From positions 27,133 through 91,132 of the forward strand of contig JAGCDP010000022.1 in NCBI GenBank assembly GCA_017651065.1: 64,000 nucleotides of DNA, in the 5' to 3' direction. This DNA is from Treponema sp. GTDB taxonomy: Bacteria > Spirochaetota > Spirochaetia > Treponematales > Treponemataceae. Positions 53,358-62,846 of this stretch are shown here, in pieces. How positions within the stretch are numbered: position 1 is the first letter of the stretch; every line of letters starts with the position of its first letter. Both the position numbers and the translations under genes were made by a program. The notes under the pieces were generated by a model, which saw only the letters and a list, made by a program, of their open reading frames with translations, was not told where the DNA came from and searched no databases.

Positions 53358-55490
53358 CTACTTTCGCCTAACCTCAAATTCCTGGGTGTTTTTGCGGGCC
53401 TTTTGGTTTGTTTCGTTCTGATATTTATAGTGCTCGTAAAGCATTTTCTGGGCACGAATCTTTGAAGAACGTTTAGCGTCTATTGGCTCCCAGCTTCCGT
53501 TTGGTAGAAGTATTTCGGCATTTGTGTTGTCTTCAAAATACATATCGAGCCATGACTTTACCTGACGGAATGCTGTTTTATCAAGGATTGGGAACATAAG
53601 TTCAATACGGCGGTCAAGGTTTCGGCTCATCCAATCGGCGCTGGAACAGTAAAGTTCCGGAGTTCCTGCATTCTGGAAATAGAAAATTCTTGCGTGCTCA
53701 AGGTAACGGTCTACAATAGAAACTACGCTTATGTTTTCACTCAAACCTTTTACTCCAGGAACAAGCATACAGATTCCGCGTACATTAAGCATAACCTTTA
53801 CACCAGCCTGGCTTGCCTTATACAAAGCATCAATTACTTCTTCGTGAGTAAGACTGTTCATTTTTGCAATAATAAGACCCGGCTGCTCAGGAGTGCTTCG
53901 TTCAATTTCGCGCTGAATCATGTTCAGGATTCTGTCTTTCAAGGTAACAGGTGCCATTCCCAGATGCTTCATGTTCTGCAGTGTAGAATATCCGGTTACA
54001 AGATTAAAGAACAGAGAAACGTCATTAGCAATTTCCTGATTTGCTGTGAACAACGAAATATCAGAATACAATTTTGCAGTTTTAGTATTGTAGTTTCCTG
54101 TTGCAAGGTGAACGTATCTGCGGATTGTATCTGACTCACGGCGGATTACCATTAAAACTTTTGCGTGAACTTTAAGATTAACAAGACCATATATAACAGT
54201 AACGCCTGCCTGTTCAAGCTCGTTGGCCCAGGCAATGTTGCGCTCTTCGTCAAAGCGGGCTTTAAGTTCAACAAGAACAACTACCTGTTTTCCACGCTGT
54301 GCTGCCCGTTCCAGTGCATCAATAATCGGGGAATTGCGGCCTGTGCGGTATAAGGTCATTTTTATTGCAAGAACGTTATCATCATCTGCGGCGTCGTTTA
54401 AGAATTTTACAACGGGCTCATAAGATTCATACGGTACATGAAGAATCTTGTCATGAAGCTTAAGTGTGTCCCAGTACGGTTCATCCTCAGGTAAATCAGA
54501 AGGATAAAAATGTTCCCATTCTTCAAAACTAAGGCGGCCTGTTTCGTCGGCATCGCGAAGTTCAAGAAGCCCGCTTGGGTCAAGCATTCCTTCTGTTTTG
54601 TAAACATCTTCTTCTGTAAGCTCCAGATGCTGCATAAGAAAATCGCGAAGTGTTTTTGAAGTTCCGTTGCACTGCATTTGAACAGGGAATGAAGACTTGC
54701 GTTGAATCAAAACATCTTCCATTGCATGAATAAAGTTTGAACCGGAATCTTCATCAACGGCAAAGTCGGCATCGCGGGCAACTTTAAATACAAGTGTTTC
54801 TTCAACTTCAAAACCCGGGAACAGCTGAGTTCCGCAGAAGGTAATAATATCATCAATCATTGCAAACTGACGGGCCTTTACTTTTCCATCTGTCGGAAGC
54901 CAGTACAGCTTCGAAATGCCGCTTGGAATTTCTACAAAAGCAATTCGCGGCTGGTCGTCATCACCCTTAAAGATTTCAGAGGTTGTTTTAATTCCGGCAA
55001 TAGGCTTAAGAAGGAAGCCTGCATATATGTCAAGATTTTTTATATGAGGAAAAGGCTCTGTGTCTGTTCGAAGCGGTGTTAAAAGCGGAAAAATTTCTGA
55101 ACGGAAAAGCTTCTGTAAATATTCAGTTTGCTGCGGAGTATACTGATCTGGTTTTACATAAACAAGACCTTCTTTGGCAAGGGCAGGCAATAAATCATTT
55201 ATAAGGCATTCCTGCTGCTGGCGGATAATCTGGTGGGCGCGTGCACTAATGCTTGAAAGTACCATTTTTGGTGTAAGCCCCGAAGCATCAACAAAATCGG
55301 GATTGGATTCGAGCATTCTTTTTGTTGCTGCAACACGCACCTGAAAAAACTCATCAAAGTTAGAAGAAACAATTGAAAGAAACTGAAGTCGCTCCAAGAG
55401 TGGCAGCTCCTTCCTGAGCCCCTGTTTGAGAACACGTGCATTAAACTCCAGCCACGACAGTTCGCGGTTAAAAAAAATATTTTCACTCAT
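53358..55490 (-). CDS. ppk1: Polyphosphate kinase 1
   Basis: Makes inorganic polyphosphate from ATP. The 710-residue protein has the N-terminal FNRELSWLEFNARVL, the autophosphorylated His region VNLKVHAKVLMV and the second His region DWMSRNLDRRIELMFP. Full length. Starts 11 bases after ppx. Confidence 0.97.
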   Translation of the reverse strand: MSENIFFNRELSWLEFNARVLKQGLRKELPLLERLQFLSIVSSNFDEFFQVRVAATKRMLESNPDFVDASGLTPKMVLSSISARAHQIIRQQQECLINDLLPALAKEGLVYVKPDQYTPQQTEYLQKLFRSEIFPLLTPLRTDTEPFPHIKNLDIYAGFLLKPIAGIKTTSEIFKGDDDQPRIAFVEIPSGISKLYWLPTDGKVKARQFAMIDDIITFCGTQLFPGFEVEETLVFKVARDADFAVDEDSGSNFIHAMEDVLIQRKSSFPVQMQCNGTSKTLRDFLMQHLELTEEDVYKTEGMLDPSGLLELRDADETGRLSFEEWEHFYPSDLPEDEPYWDTLKLHDKILHVPYESYEPVVKFLNDAADDDNVLAIKMTLYRTGRNSPIIDALERAAQRGKQVVVLVELKARFDEERNIAWANELEQAGVTVIYGLVNLKVHAKVLMVIRRESDTIRRYVHLATGNYNTKTAKLYSDISLFTANQEIANDVSLFFNLVTGYSTLQNMKHLGMAPVTLKDRILNMIQREIERSTPEQPGLIIAKMNSLTHEEVIDALYKASQAGVKVMLNVRGICMLVPGVKGLSENISVVSIVDRYLEHARIFYFQNAGTPELYCSSADWMSRNLDRRIELMFPILDKTAFRQVKSWLDMYFEDNTNAEILLPNGSWEPIDAKRSSKIRAQKMLYEHYKYQNETNQKARKNTQEFEVRRK

Positions 55491-55501
55491 AAAAACTCAC
55501 T

Positions 55502-57031
55502 TTATAACAAAATTACCTTATAACCAAAAATACTTTCGAACATACCAGACTTTTCGCTCATGGCAATTTTTTCAAGTACGGTGTTCTTTGATTTTTTTGT
55601 CTGAAGATACATTGTGTTGTCCTGAAACTTTATGCTGAAGTCGTTGAACTTCTGGATATGTCCGCGGTCCATGGCATCGGCAATTCGCAAAATGGCAGTA
55701 AGTTTCAAAATAGTCATTCGATCGGAACGAGGCAGCATAAGGAAACTGTCTTCATCCTGTGGAACCGAACTACCTTTATGATATTTTGCAATCTCAGAAA
55801 CGATTGTATTATCTTTGCGCGATAATCCAAAAATCTCTGAATTACGGATTATATAACTTGAATGAATATTATGGTTGTCGTAGCGTATAAACGCCCCGAT
55901 ATCGTGCAGAATTGCAGCTGTTTCAAGAAGTGTGCGCGCGTGTTCATCAAGGGCAATTTCTTTTTTCAAAGTATCATAAATCTTGGCAGCAATCATTCGT
56001 ACACATTCTGCGTGGCTTTCGTCCCCGTGATATTTTCGCAAAAGGTTTCTTGCAGAGGCAGTAATCTGCATGTCGAATTCCTTCTGGAGTTCTTCATTTT
56101 CTGTAGAAATCTGACTGAGCAATATTCCATTACGGATATTTGTTTCAGGAACTAAAATTGTCTGAACTTTTGTAAGGTGAATAAACAGGTTGTAAATTAA
56201 AAGACTTGTCTGGAGTGTTTCTGCTTCTGCATAAGGAATCTTAAAGCGGGCAACACATTCATCAACAGAGTATTCCTGAATATCCTGAACAAAGGCATCA
56301 AAAGCATCGCGCTCAATTGACCACAAGAAAGTAGAAACAGGCTTTCCAATAAGAAGCGCCGTCATAGTCAAATCCTGACCAACTGCAATAAACTGCTTTA
56401 CCTTTGAAAGATCAATTTCACTTTCGAGCGAACCCTTTGTGTTGTTTATAGACTCTTCAATATAGCGCTGAATATCATCATAAGAGGTAGTAAGATTTTT
56501 CATCTGCTGTTCAATACGAACAGTTCCAAGACGCAGCGAATGAACCCCCGCCATCTTGCCGTTTGAAATCATCATCATTTCGGTGGTGCTTCCGCCTACA
56601 ACAAGAATCATTGTATCTTCAGTTTTAAAATCAATCGGCTGATCTTTTATTGCTTCGGTTACTGCAAGGTACATGAGCTTGTTTTCTTCTACGCCATCAA
56701 CAATCTGAATTCTAAAGCCTGTCTGTACACGGATACGGTCCATAACAGGGTCGCTGTTTTTTGCATCGCGGAAGGTGCTTGTTGCAAAACAGGTAGTTTC
56801 GGCAGGAGTTATTCCCCAACCGGCAAGCTGCTCCTTGTAGCGCAAAAGCGTTTGAATAAGCAGACCCTGTGTTTCCTGAGAAATCTGTCCTGTAGTGATA
56901 GTGTCTTTACCAATAGATAAAGGCACATCGGAGCGGTCGAGGACATTCTGTTTTCTTTCCTGTGTGAATTCGGCAACCAGGAGACGCACCCCAGTCGAAC
57001 CGATTTCAATGACAGATTCAGGGGTCGCCAT
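55502..57031 (-). CDS. Exopolyphosphatase / GppA-type phosphatase with HD-like C-terminus
   Basis: A 509-residue protein of the sugar-kinase/Hsp70/actin fold: SVIEIGSTGVRLLVAEF, then AVTEAIK and MILVVGGSTTEMMM as the second phosphate loop. The C-terminal part (about 320-480) has AAILHDIGAFIRYDNH, an HD-type helical domain seen in Ppx. Probably degrades polyphosphate or pppGpp. Sits between the glycosidase and ppk1 in one operon. Confidence 0.9.
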   Translation of the reverse strand: MATPESVIEIGSTGVRLLVAEFTQERKQNVLDRSDVPLSIGKDTITTGQISQETQGLLIQTLLRYKEQLAGWGITPAETTCFATSTFRDAKNSDPVMDRIRVQTGFRIQIVDGVEENKLMYLAVTEAIKDQPIDFKTEDTMILVVGGSTTEMMMISNGKMAGVHSLRLGTVRIEQQMKNLTTSYDDIQRYIEESINNTKGSLESEIDLSKVKQFIAVGQDLTMTALLIGKPVSTFLWSIERDAFDAFVQDIQEYSVDECVARFKIPYAEAETLQTSLLIYNLFIHLTKVQTILVPETNIRNGILLSQISTENEELQKEFDMQITASARNLLRKYHGDESHAECVRMIAAKIYDTLKKEIALDEHARTLLETAAILHDIGAFIRYDNHNIHSSYIIRNSEIFGLSRKDNTIVSEIAKYHKGSSVPQDEDSFLMLPRSDRMTILKLTAILRIADAMDRGHIQKFNDFSIKFQDNTMYLQTKKSKNTVLEKIAMSEKSGMFESIFGYKVILL

Positions 57032-57047
57032 AAAAATCTCCTGCTGA

Positions 57048-58478
57048 CTATAGCTTGTCTATAAGCATAGAGCATTTGCCCGACGGAATAGGCAAAGTCT
57101 TTTTCTTCTGGTCCAGGATATTGATTGTAAAGTAATAGAGCTTTTCGCTTTCCATCTGAATGCCCCAGCCACGGTCACTCTTGTTGCTCAAAATTGTGAT
57201 GAGGTTTCGTTTAAGAGAAAGCTTTTCAATACCCATGATTTCAAGGTTCGGAATAATCCAGTCTACAGTCTTGCGTGGAAGGCTTATAGAAAGTCCGATT
57301 ATATTTTCAATCATCAAGGCGATTGTAGAAAGTCCTGCTGTAAGAATGTAGCGCTTGCGTGGGAAGTTTGGTTTGCCTTTAAGAACAGCTTTCCCTTCTT
57401 TTGTAGGAAGATATGCTTCCCAAAGGTCACCGGCCTGTTTTGAATCGTTTGGCATAAGTCCGTCGAGTACATAATACAGGTGGCGGATTGCACATTCGCG
57501 GGCAAGCTCATATTTTCCGTATTTTTCAAGGCCTTTAATAACCATAAAGTTAAATGCTGGGAATACGCTTCCACAGTAGCCATTTCCATCTTCGCGGAAG
57601 TTAGGGTCATCTGCACTCAGCGATGGGAATGGATGATCTGTACCAAATGAATCAGGATCATTCAAGTGATTTACAAGTTCTTCTGCTTTGTCTGCGTTTG
57701 GAATTTCTGCAAGCATTGGCCAGAAACCGGCGATTGTCTTTGTTTTAAGACGGTTCTGACCTTTGTCCAGATCGTAGTAGAAGTTTGTATCACTATCCCA
57801 CATGAGGGAGTTTATTCTGGTTTTAATAGAGAAATACATCTTGCGGTACTGGAAGCTCAAATCTTTGTCGTTCAAAATATCACCCAGTGCCGACATATAT
57901 GATGCGTTAATTGCCATACAGGCATTAAAGTCTACAGGATAAACGGCGTCTTTGCGTGGAGAGTTTGTCATACCGCTTGCTGCTGCCGGAACTGCATACA
58001 AACCGTTGTCTTTTTTGAAATTTGCATCAATCCAGGCCATGTATTTAAGAAGGGTAGGCATAACCTCTTTGATTCGTCGCTTGTTTGCAGACTTGTGGTA
58101 AAGGTTATATTCGGCCCATGCAAAAAGAGGCAGATCAAGACCGTTCGGATTCTTTTTATCTACAACCGGTTCGTTTGTAGAAACATCATATCTATTGCGG
58201 ATTGCGCCGTCTGCTTCCTGGCGGGCATAAAAATAATCCAGATTATTGCAGGCATCAAAATTCCTGTTAGAGTAAACGAGAAAGAATGAAGAAAAAATAG
58301 ATTCAAACTGGTTTATAATCATCTTTCCATTTTCGGGATAAATAAATAATCCGTCATTTGACTGTTCGCCTGTAGCAGGATCAGTCCAGAAAGCTGAAAC
58401 CCAGGACCAGGTTTTATTATAAATATCTACAAAATCCTGATCATAAAAATGAATCTGGGGAAAATCGTGCTTGTTCAC
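57048..58478 (-). CDS. Trehalase-like (alpha/alpha)6 glycoside hydrolase
   Basis: A 476-residue protein with aromatic-rich helices typical of MGH1/GH37/GH63-like barrels: TWSWVSAFWTDPATG, NGLDLPLFAWAEYNLYH, DGNGYCGSVFPAFNFMVIKG and DLWEAYLPTKEGK. No signal peptide, so it is cytoplasmic. Substrate unknown; alpha-glucosides are plausible. The start is GTG 58478 with TAGGAG upstream. An extended -10 (TGTTATACT on the minus strand) lies in the 58479-58630 gap, which otherwise holds nothing recognised. Confidence 0.75.
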   Translation of the reverse strand: MNKHDFPQIHFYDQDFVDIYNKTWSWVSAFWTDPATGEQSNDGLFIYPENGKMIINQFESIFSSFFLVYSNRNFDACNNLDYFYARQEADGAIRNRYDVSTNEPVVDKKNPNGLDLPLFAWAEYNLYHKSANKRRIKEVMPTLLKYMAWIDANFKKDNGLYAVPAAASGMTNSPRKDAVYPVDFNACMAINASYMSALGDILNDKDLSFQYRKMYFSIKTRINSLMWDSDTNFYYDLDKGQNRLKTKTIAGFWPMLAEIPNADKAEELVNHLNDPDSFGTDHPFPSLSADDPNFREDGNGYCGSVFPAFNFMVIKGLEKYGKYELARECAIRHLYYVLDGLMPNDSKQAGDLWEAYLPTKEGKAVLKGKPNFPRKRYILTAGLSTIALMIENIIGLSISLPRKTVDWIIPNLEIMGIEKLSLKRNLITILSNKSDRGWGIQMESEKLYYFTINILDQKKKTLPIPSGKCSMLIDKL

Positions 58479-58630
58479 AATAACTCCTAAACTTGTTTTA
58501 AATAAATAGAAATTTCTCTCTATATATAGTATAACACAGAATTTTCAAAAACGGTGAAAAAATTGATAATATTTTATAAATTTTTTTTATTTTGTCTAGG
58601 GGTCAATCGTTAATAAGCCAATCAGGTCTA

Positions 58631-59554
58631 CTAAAAATACTCTTTAAGAATATCTTTAGCGTAATTACTGTATTCCGGATCGTCAGAGGCAGCCATAATT
58701 TCGTAGTATTTTTTAGCTGCAGCGGTGTCTCCAAGATTGTAGTTGATTCGGGCTATGTTGCTCAAAAGAATCATGTCTGAAGGATCAAGCTCGTAGCCGC
58801 GTTCAAAATAAGTTCGGGCTGCTACAAGATCATTCAGGAGCAAGGCAGAAATTCCGGCATCATTATATGCAATAACATCTTTTGGATATTCCTTTGTATA
58901 AAGCTTTGTAATTTCCATCATGTATGGGTATGCAGCAGGGTCGCCGGTGTTGTACCATTTTACAAAATATTCATGGATGCTTTCGGGGAAGCCGATGCGC
59001 TTTTCTTTTGCAGACTCATTAAATGACCACAACCAGGAATCTGCATATTTTTTGTTGAGTTCAAAAGTTGTTTTGATTACTTCTGCCTGCTTGTCATATT
59101 CACCGCGCATAAAATAGAATTGTGCTTTTCCAAAATACAAATCAAGGCGTTTTGGATTATACGAAATTCCTTTATTAAGATAATCAAATGCAAGCTGCGA
59201 ATTTTCATCGTCGTATTCAATTACAGAATAGATGTAAATACTGTCGCCTTCATCGTTTTTCCCAGTCATATATTTACCCTGATAACCATCAGGCAAAAAT
59301 GATTCAACATGCATCTGCTCAAAAGAGGCCTTGTCTATATACATATTAAAATAGCATACATATAATTCAGGATCTTTTTCATCTTCCAGCTGCCACTGTT
59401 CAAGGAATGCTTCGGCTTCTTCGGCTTTGTCGTTATTCCACAATTCCCAGAAGTGATTATAATTGCTTTGTGATTTACTGCTTTTTTCTGCTTTTGCATT
59501 TGAAGCGCAGCCCAATAAAAGTAACGGTAGTAAAACGAATAAAAACTTTTTCAT
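58631..59554 (-). CDS. TPR-containing lipoprotein
   Basis: A 307-residue protein with signal MKKFLFVLLPLLLLGC (lipobox LLGC). The C-terminal half (about 205-305) reads as tetratricopeptide repeats, including AYNDAGISALLLNDLVAART, NIARINYNLGDTAAAKKYYE and FERGYELDPSD. Probably periplasmic scaffold. Function unknown. Confidence 0.75.
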   Translation of the reverse strand: MKKFLFVLLPLLLLGCASNAKAEKSSKSQSNYNHFWELWNNDKAEEAEAFLEQWQLEDEKDPELYVCYFNMYIDKASFEQMHVESFLPDGYQGKYMTGKNDEGDSIYIYSVIEYDDENSQLAFDYLNKGISYNPKRLDLYFGKAQFYFMRGEYDKQAEVIKTTFELNKKYADSWLWSFNESAKEKRIGFPESIHEYFVKWYNTGDPAAYPYMMEITKLYTKEYPKDVIAYNDAGISALLLNDLVAARTYFERGYELDPSDMILLSNIARINYNLGDTAAAKKYYEIMAASDDPEYSNYAKDILKEYF

Positions 59555-59605
59555 AGTTTTCTCTCCTATTCCCCTAATTTTTTTATTTTGGTATTATTAT
59601 TTATT

Positions 59606-60988
59606 ATGTCAGATTTGAATGAACAGAACAATAGCCCTAGAGCAGAAAACAAAATGGGGTACATGCCTATTGGCAAGCTTTTGATTTCTATGTCGCTGCC
59701 AATGATGATTTCAATGTTCGTGCAGGCGCTTTATAACATCGTAGACAGTATCTTTGTTGCACGCATTTCGGAGAACGCACTTACTGCAGTTTCTATGGCC
59801 TTTCCAATTCAGAATCTTATGTTTTCGGTTGCACTTGGAACAGCTGTTGGTATTAACTCTTTGCTTTCGCGCCGTCTTGGAGAAAAGAATTTTGAAGAAG
59901 TAGATAAGGTCGCCAATAACGGTGTTCTCCTTGCAATCTTCGGCTTTATTATTTTTATGATTGTTGGATTCTTTGTTCCACGTCCTTATTTTGAAAGCCA
60001 GACTGATAATGCAGAAATTATTGAATACGGCGTTACTTACATGCGCATTTGTCTTGTTGCCTGTGCCGGAGTTTTTGGAGCAATTACTTTTGAGCGCCTT
60101 TTGATTTCTACAGGTAAGACAGGCCTTTCTATGGTTTCGCAGCTTACAGGTACTGCATTCAATCTTGTGTTTGACCCGATTTTGATTTTTGGTCTGCTCG
60201 GATTTCCTGCTATGGGAATTGCCGGTGCGGCTGTAGCAACAGTTCTTGGTCAATTTGCGGCTATGACTGTTTCGCTTATTTTGAATGTGCGCAAGAACAA
60301 GGAAATACATCTTTCGTTCAAGGGTCTCAAGCCTAACGGACAGATTATCGGAAAGATTTACGCAGTTGGTGTTCCTTCGATTATCGTGATGTCTATAGGT
60401 TCAATTCTGGTTTACTTCCTGAATATCATTCTTGGTTCATTTACAACAACAGCAATTGCAGTTTACGGTGTTTACTTTAAGCTTCAGAGCTTTGTATTCA
60501 TGCCTGTATTTGGTTTGAATAATGGTTCTGTTCCTATTGTTGCCTATAACTACGGAGCCCGCAACCGTAAGCGTATTACAAGAACAATTTTCCTCAGCTG
60601 TTTTGCAGCCTGCGCAATTATGATTGTCGGTGTTCTGATCTTTGAATTGTTCCCGGCTCAGCTGCTTGCTTTGTTTGCCGCTTCTGATGAAATGCTTAAG
60701 ATTGGTATTCCGGCCCTGCGTATTATTGCCATTCACTTCCCGGTTGCTGCATTCTGTATTATTCTTGGTTCTGTATTCCAGGCTCTTGGAAAAGGTATTC
60801 AGTCAATGGTTATAAGCTTTGTGCGTCAGTTGATTTTCCTTCTTCCTGCTGCATGGCTTTTGTCGCTCACAGGAAAGATTGACAACATCTGGTGGTCATT
60901 CCTTATTGCCGAAGCGCTTTCTCTTGTTGTTTCTTTGATTTTGCTTAAGCCTGTTTACGACAAAGAAATTAAGACAATGGCCAATTAA
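59606..60988 (+). CDS. MATE-family efflux transporter
   Basis: A 460-residue protein with 12 predicted membrane helices. PIGKLLISMSLPMMISMFVQ, ALYNIVDSIFVARI and the later FKLQSFVFMPVFGLNNGSVP with IVAYNYGARNRKR are MATE signatures. Likely drug/Na+ or H+ antiporter. ATG 59606 is used. An extended -10 (TGGTATTAT, 59589-59597) ends eight bases before it, without a ribosome binding site. Confidence 0.92.
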   Translation: MSDLNEQNNSPRAENKMGYMPIGKLLISMSLPMMISMFVQALYNIVDSIFVARISENALTAVSMAFPIQNLMFSVALGTAVGINSLLSRRLGEKNFEEVDKVANNGVLLAIFGFIIFMIVGFFVPRPYFESQTDNAEIIEYGVTYMRICLVACAGVFGAITFERLLISTGKTGLSMVSQLTGTAFNLVFDPILIFGLLGFPAMGIAGAAVATVLGQFAAMTVSLILNVRKNKEIHLSFKGLKPNGQIIGKIYAVGVPSIIVMSIGSILVYFLNIILGSFTTTAIAVYGVYFKLQSFVFMPVFGLNNGSVPIVAYNYGARNRKRITRTIFLSCFAACAIMIVGVLIFELFPAQLLALFAASDEMLKIGIPALRIIAIHFPVAAFCIILGSVFQALGKGIQSMVISFVRQLIFLLPAAWLLSLTGKIDNIWWSFLIAEALSLVVSLILLKPVYDKEIKTMAN

Positions 60989-61617
60989 TGAAGCTTTATA
61001 TTTCCGACCTGCATTTCTACCACAGCCAGCTCAATACCTCGCTCGACATGCGGGGGTTTGAGTCTGCAGAAGCAATGAACAGCTACATGATTTCTCAGTG
61101 GAACTCTAAGGTTCAGGGCGGCGATATTGTAATTGTAATCGGGGACTTTATTGGCAGCAAAAAACCGCATGAAGTAAACGCCATTTTGCGAAAGCTCAAC
61201 GGAAAGATTTGTTTGATTGAAGGAAATCACGACAAGGATTGGCTCAACAAAGATGGTGTAGATTTTGACCGTTTTGAATGGATTAAACCATATGCCGAAA
61301 TTGAAGACCACGGAAAAAATGTTATATTAAGTCATTATCCAACCTTCTGTTATAACCACCAGCATACGCGCGACACAAACAACCAGCCTAAAACCTACAT
61401 GCTCTATGGTCACGTTCACAACAGTCCCGATGAAAAACTCGTAAATGAATTTCAGGAAATCACCCGCCGCACAGTCGTAACAAATGTAAAAGGCGTTACA
61501 GGCCCCATTCCATGCCAGATGATAAACTGCTTCTGTATGTTCAGCGATTATAAACCTTTGTCGCTTGAAGAATGGATTGCAGTAGATGCAGCGCGACGTG
61601 AAGCAATGAAAAAATAA
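60988..61617 (+). CDS. Calcineurin-like metallophosphoesterase
   Basis: 209 residues with YISDLHFYH, GDFIGS, EGNHDKDW, LSHYP and YGHVHNS, the full set of metal ligands. Cytoplasmic. Coupled to the MATE gene by TAATG. Substrate unknown. Confidence 0.88.
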   Translation: MKLYISDLHFYHSQLNTSLDMRGFESAEAMNSYMISQWNSKVQGGDIVIVIGDFIGSKKPHEVNAILRKLNGKICLIEGNHDKDWLNKDGVDFDRFEWIKPYAEIEDHGKNVILSHYPTFCYNHQHTRDTNNQPKTYMLYGHVHNSPDEKLVNEFQEITRRTVVTNVKGVTGPIPCQMINCFCMFSDYKPLSLEEWIAVDAARREAMKK

Positions 61618-61630
61618 CTCTACAAAGCGT

Positions 61631-61662
61631 AGGTTGTATTGTTTGCCTTGAGGTTGTATTGT
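61631..61662 (+). promoter_or_regulatory. Promoter with direct-repeat operator for the XRE-desulfoferrodoxin gene
   Basis: AGGTTGTATTGT occurs at 61631-61642 and again at 61651-61662, exactly 20 bp (two helical turns) apart. TTGTAT (61634-61639) and TATTGT (61657-61662), separated by 17 bp, form a promoter overlapping both copies. This is where an autoregulating XRE protein would bind. Confidence 0.55.
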
Positions 61663-61695
61663 GTAAATGCAGCTGCGAAAAATGGAGGCATTTAT

Positions 61696-62292
61696 ATGAC
61701 AAACCAATACATAACCGGCGCAATGATTAAACGTTTGCGTGAACAAAGAAAAATGACGCAAGCAGAGCTTGCCGAAAAAATATTCGTTACAGATAAAGCA
61801 ATTTCGAAATGGGAAACAGGAAGAGGATATCCTGATGTTTCACTTATTGAACCGCTTGCAAAAGCACTTGGTGTTTCTGTAATTGAATTACTTTCGGGGC
61901 AGGATGTTGTAAATACAAACCGTGTTGCAAATATGACAAAGCTTAAGCTTTATGTTTGTCCTGTTTGCGGAAATATAATTCAAGGTACAGGTGAAGCAGT
62001 TGTAAGCTGCTGTGGAATTACGCTGCCGGAACTGGAAGCAGAAGAGCCGCAGGAAAATGATAATGTGCATCTTGCAACAATCGAGAAAGTTGAAGATGAA
62101 TATTATATTACAATTCCTCACGAAATGACTCGTATGCATTATATTTCTTTTGTTGCAGCAGTACGGACAGATGGCTTTGAAATTAAAAAGCTTTACCCCG
62201 AGCAGGATGCACAGACCAGATTCAAAATAAGTGGTACAAGAGAAATTTTATATTACTGTAATCATCACGGATTGTTCAGGGTGAAGTTATAA
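61696..62292 (+). CDS. XRE-type transcription factor fused to desulfoferrodoxin (superoxide reductase-like)
   Basis: A 198-residue protein. Residues 8-66 are an XRE/Cro helix-turn-helix (IKRLREQRKMTQAELAEKIF). Residues 85-110 are a desulforedoxin-type metal site (C88, C91, C105, C106). Residues 120-198 match the superoxide-reductase iron domain: H125 in VHLATIEK, H142 and H148 in PHEMTRMHYI, C188 and H191 in CNHHG, so all five iron ligands are present. The catalytic Lys/Glu before the first His are replaced (NDNVH instead of EKH), so sensing rather than catalysis is likely. GGAGG at 61684-61688 decides ATG 61696 over the upstream frame. Confidence 0.82.
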   Translation: MTNQYITGAMIKRLREQRKMTQAELAEKIFVTDKAISKWETGRGYPDVSLIEPLAKALGVSVIELLSGQDVVNTNRVANMTKLKLYVCPVCGNIIQGTGEAVVSCCGITLPELEAEEPQENDNVHLATIEKVEDEYYITIPHEMTRMHYISFVAAVRTDGFEIKKLYPEQDAQTRFKISGTREILYYCNHHGLFRVKL

Positions 62293-62751
62293 CTATTTTG
62301 AATCGTCTTTTTCAATCGGCGTGTTGTGAATATATTCCTGGCGTGCGGCTTCAATTTCTTCAAAGGTCCAGTGGCGTCCATTAGCGGCACGCATGCCAGG
62401 GCATTCTGTTGCAACTTCGTCCCAGGTTTGTTTATCTTTTAGAATCCATGCCCAGAAAGGATAAGTGCGGCATTGGCTTGGTCTGCCTTCGTAAACAGTG
62501 CAGCCGTTGTCCCAGAAGATGCAGTCATAATTTGGTTTTTCCAGTAACGCCAGAACCTGTTTGCCATAATAGTAGTCGGCCCAGCGGCAATATTTTTTTA
62601 TAAAATCCGGTTCCGACATTTTAAGATGTTCACAAAGACGTTCCAAATCCGCTCGCGAAAGGTACACAAACCCCGGTGAATGTCCGCAGCAGAAAGAGCA
62701 GCGCTGGCAGGAGAAATTTATTCCGTCTTTGTAAAAACAAGTATCTGACAT
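62293..62751 (-). CDS. YkgJ-family cysteine-cluster protein
   Basis: A 152-residue protein with the CxxCxxCC cluster (FSCQRCSFCCG) and later DCIFWDNGCTVYEGRPSQCR with YPFW, the UPF0153/YkgJ pattern. It probably binds Zn or an Fe-S cluster; function unknown. Its end abuts the stop of the XRE gene with no gap. Confidence 0.88.
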   Translation of the reverse strand: MSDTCFYKDGINFSCQRCSFCCGHSPGFVYLSRADLERLCEHLKMSEPDFIKKYCRWADYYYGKQVLALLEKPNYDCIFWDNGCTVYEGRPSQCRTYPFWAWILKDKQTWDEVATECPGMRAANGRHWTFEEIEAARQEYIHNTPIEKDDSK

Positions 62752-62811
62752 AAAAAGAACCTTTTAAAATGATACCACAGATAGGGAAATTAAAAAAGAG
62801 ATAGCAAGGAT

Positions 62812-62844
62812 TTGACAATTGTAACAATATGCAATATATTGCAT
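62812..62844 (+). promoter_or_regulatory. marR promoter with overlapping palindromic operator
   Basis: TTGACA (62812-62817), a 17-bp spacer and TATATT (62835-62840). The perfect 16-bp palindrome ATGCAATATATTGCAT (62829-62844) covers the -10, the classic place for a MarR dimer to repress its own gene. The predicted start falls on the A of ATG 62847, giving a leaderless message. Confidence 0.75.
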
Positions 62845-62846
62845 AT

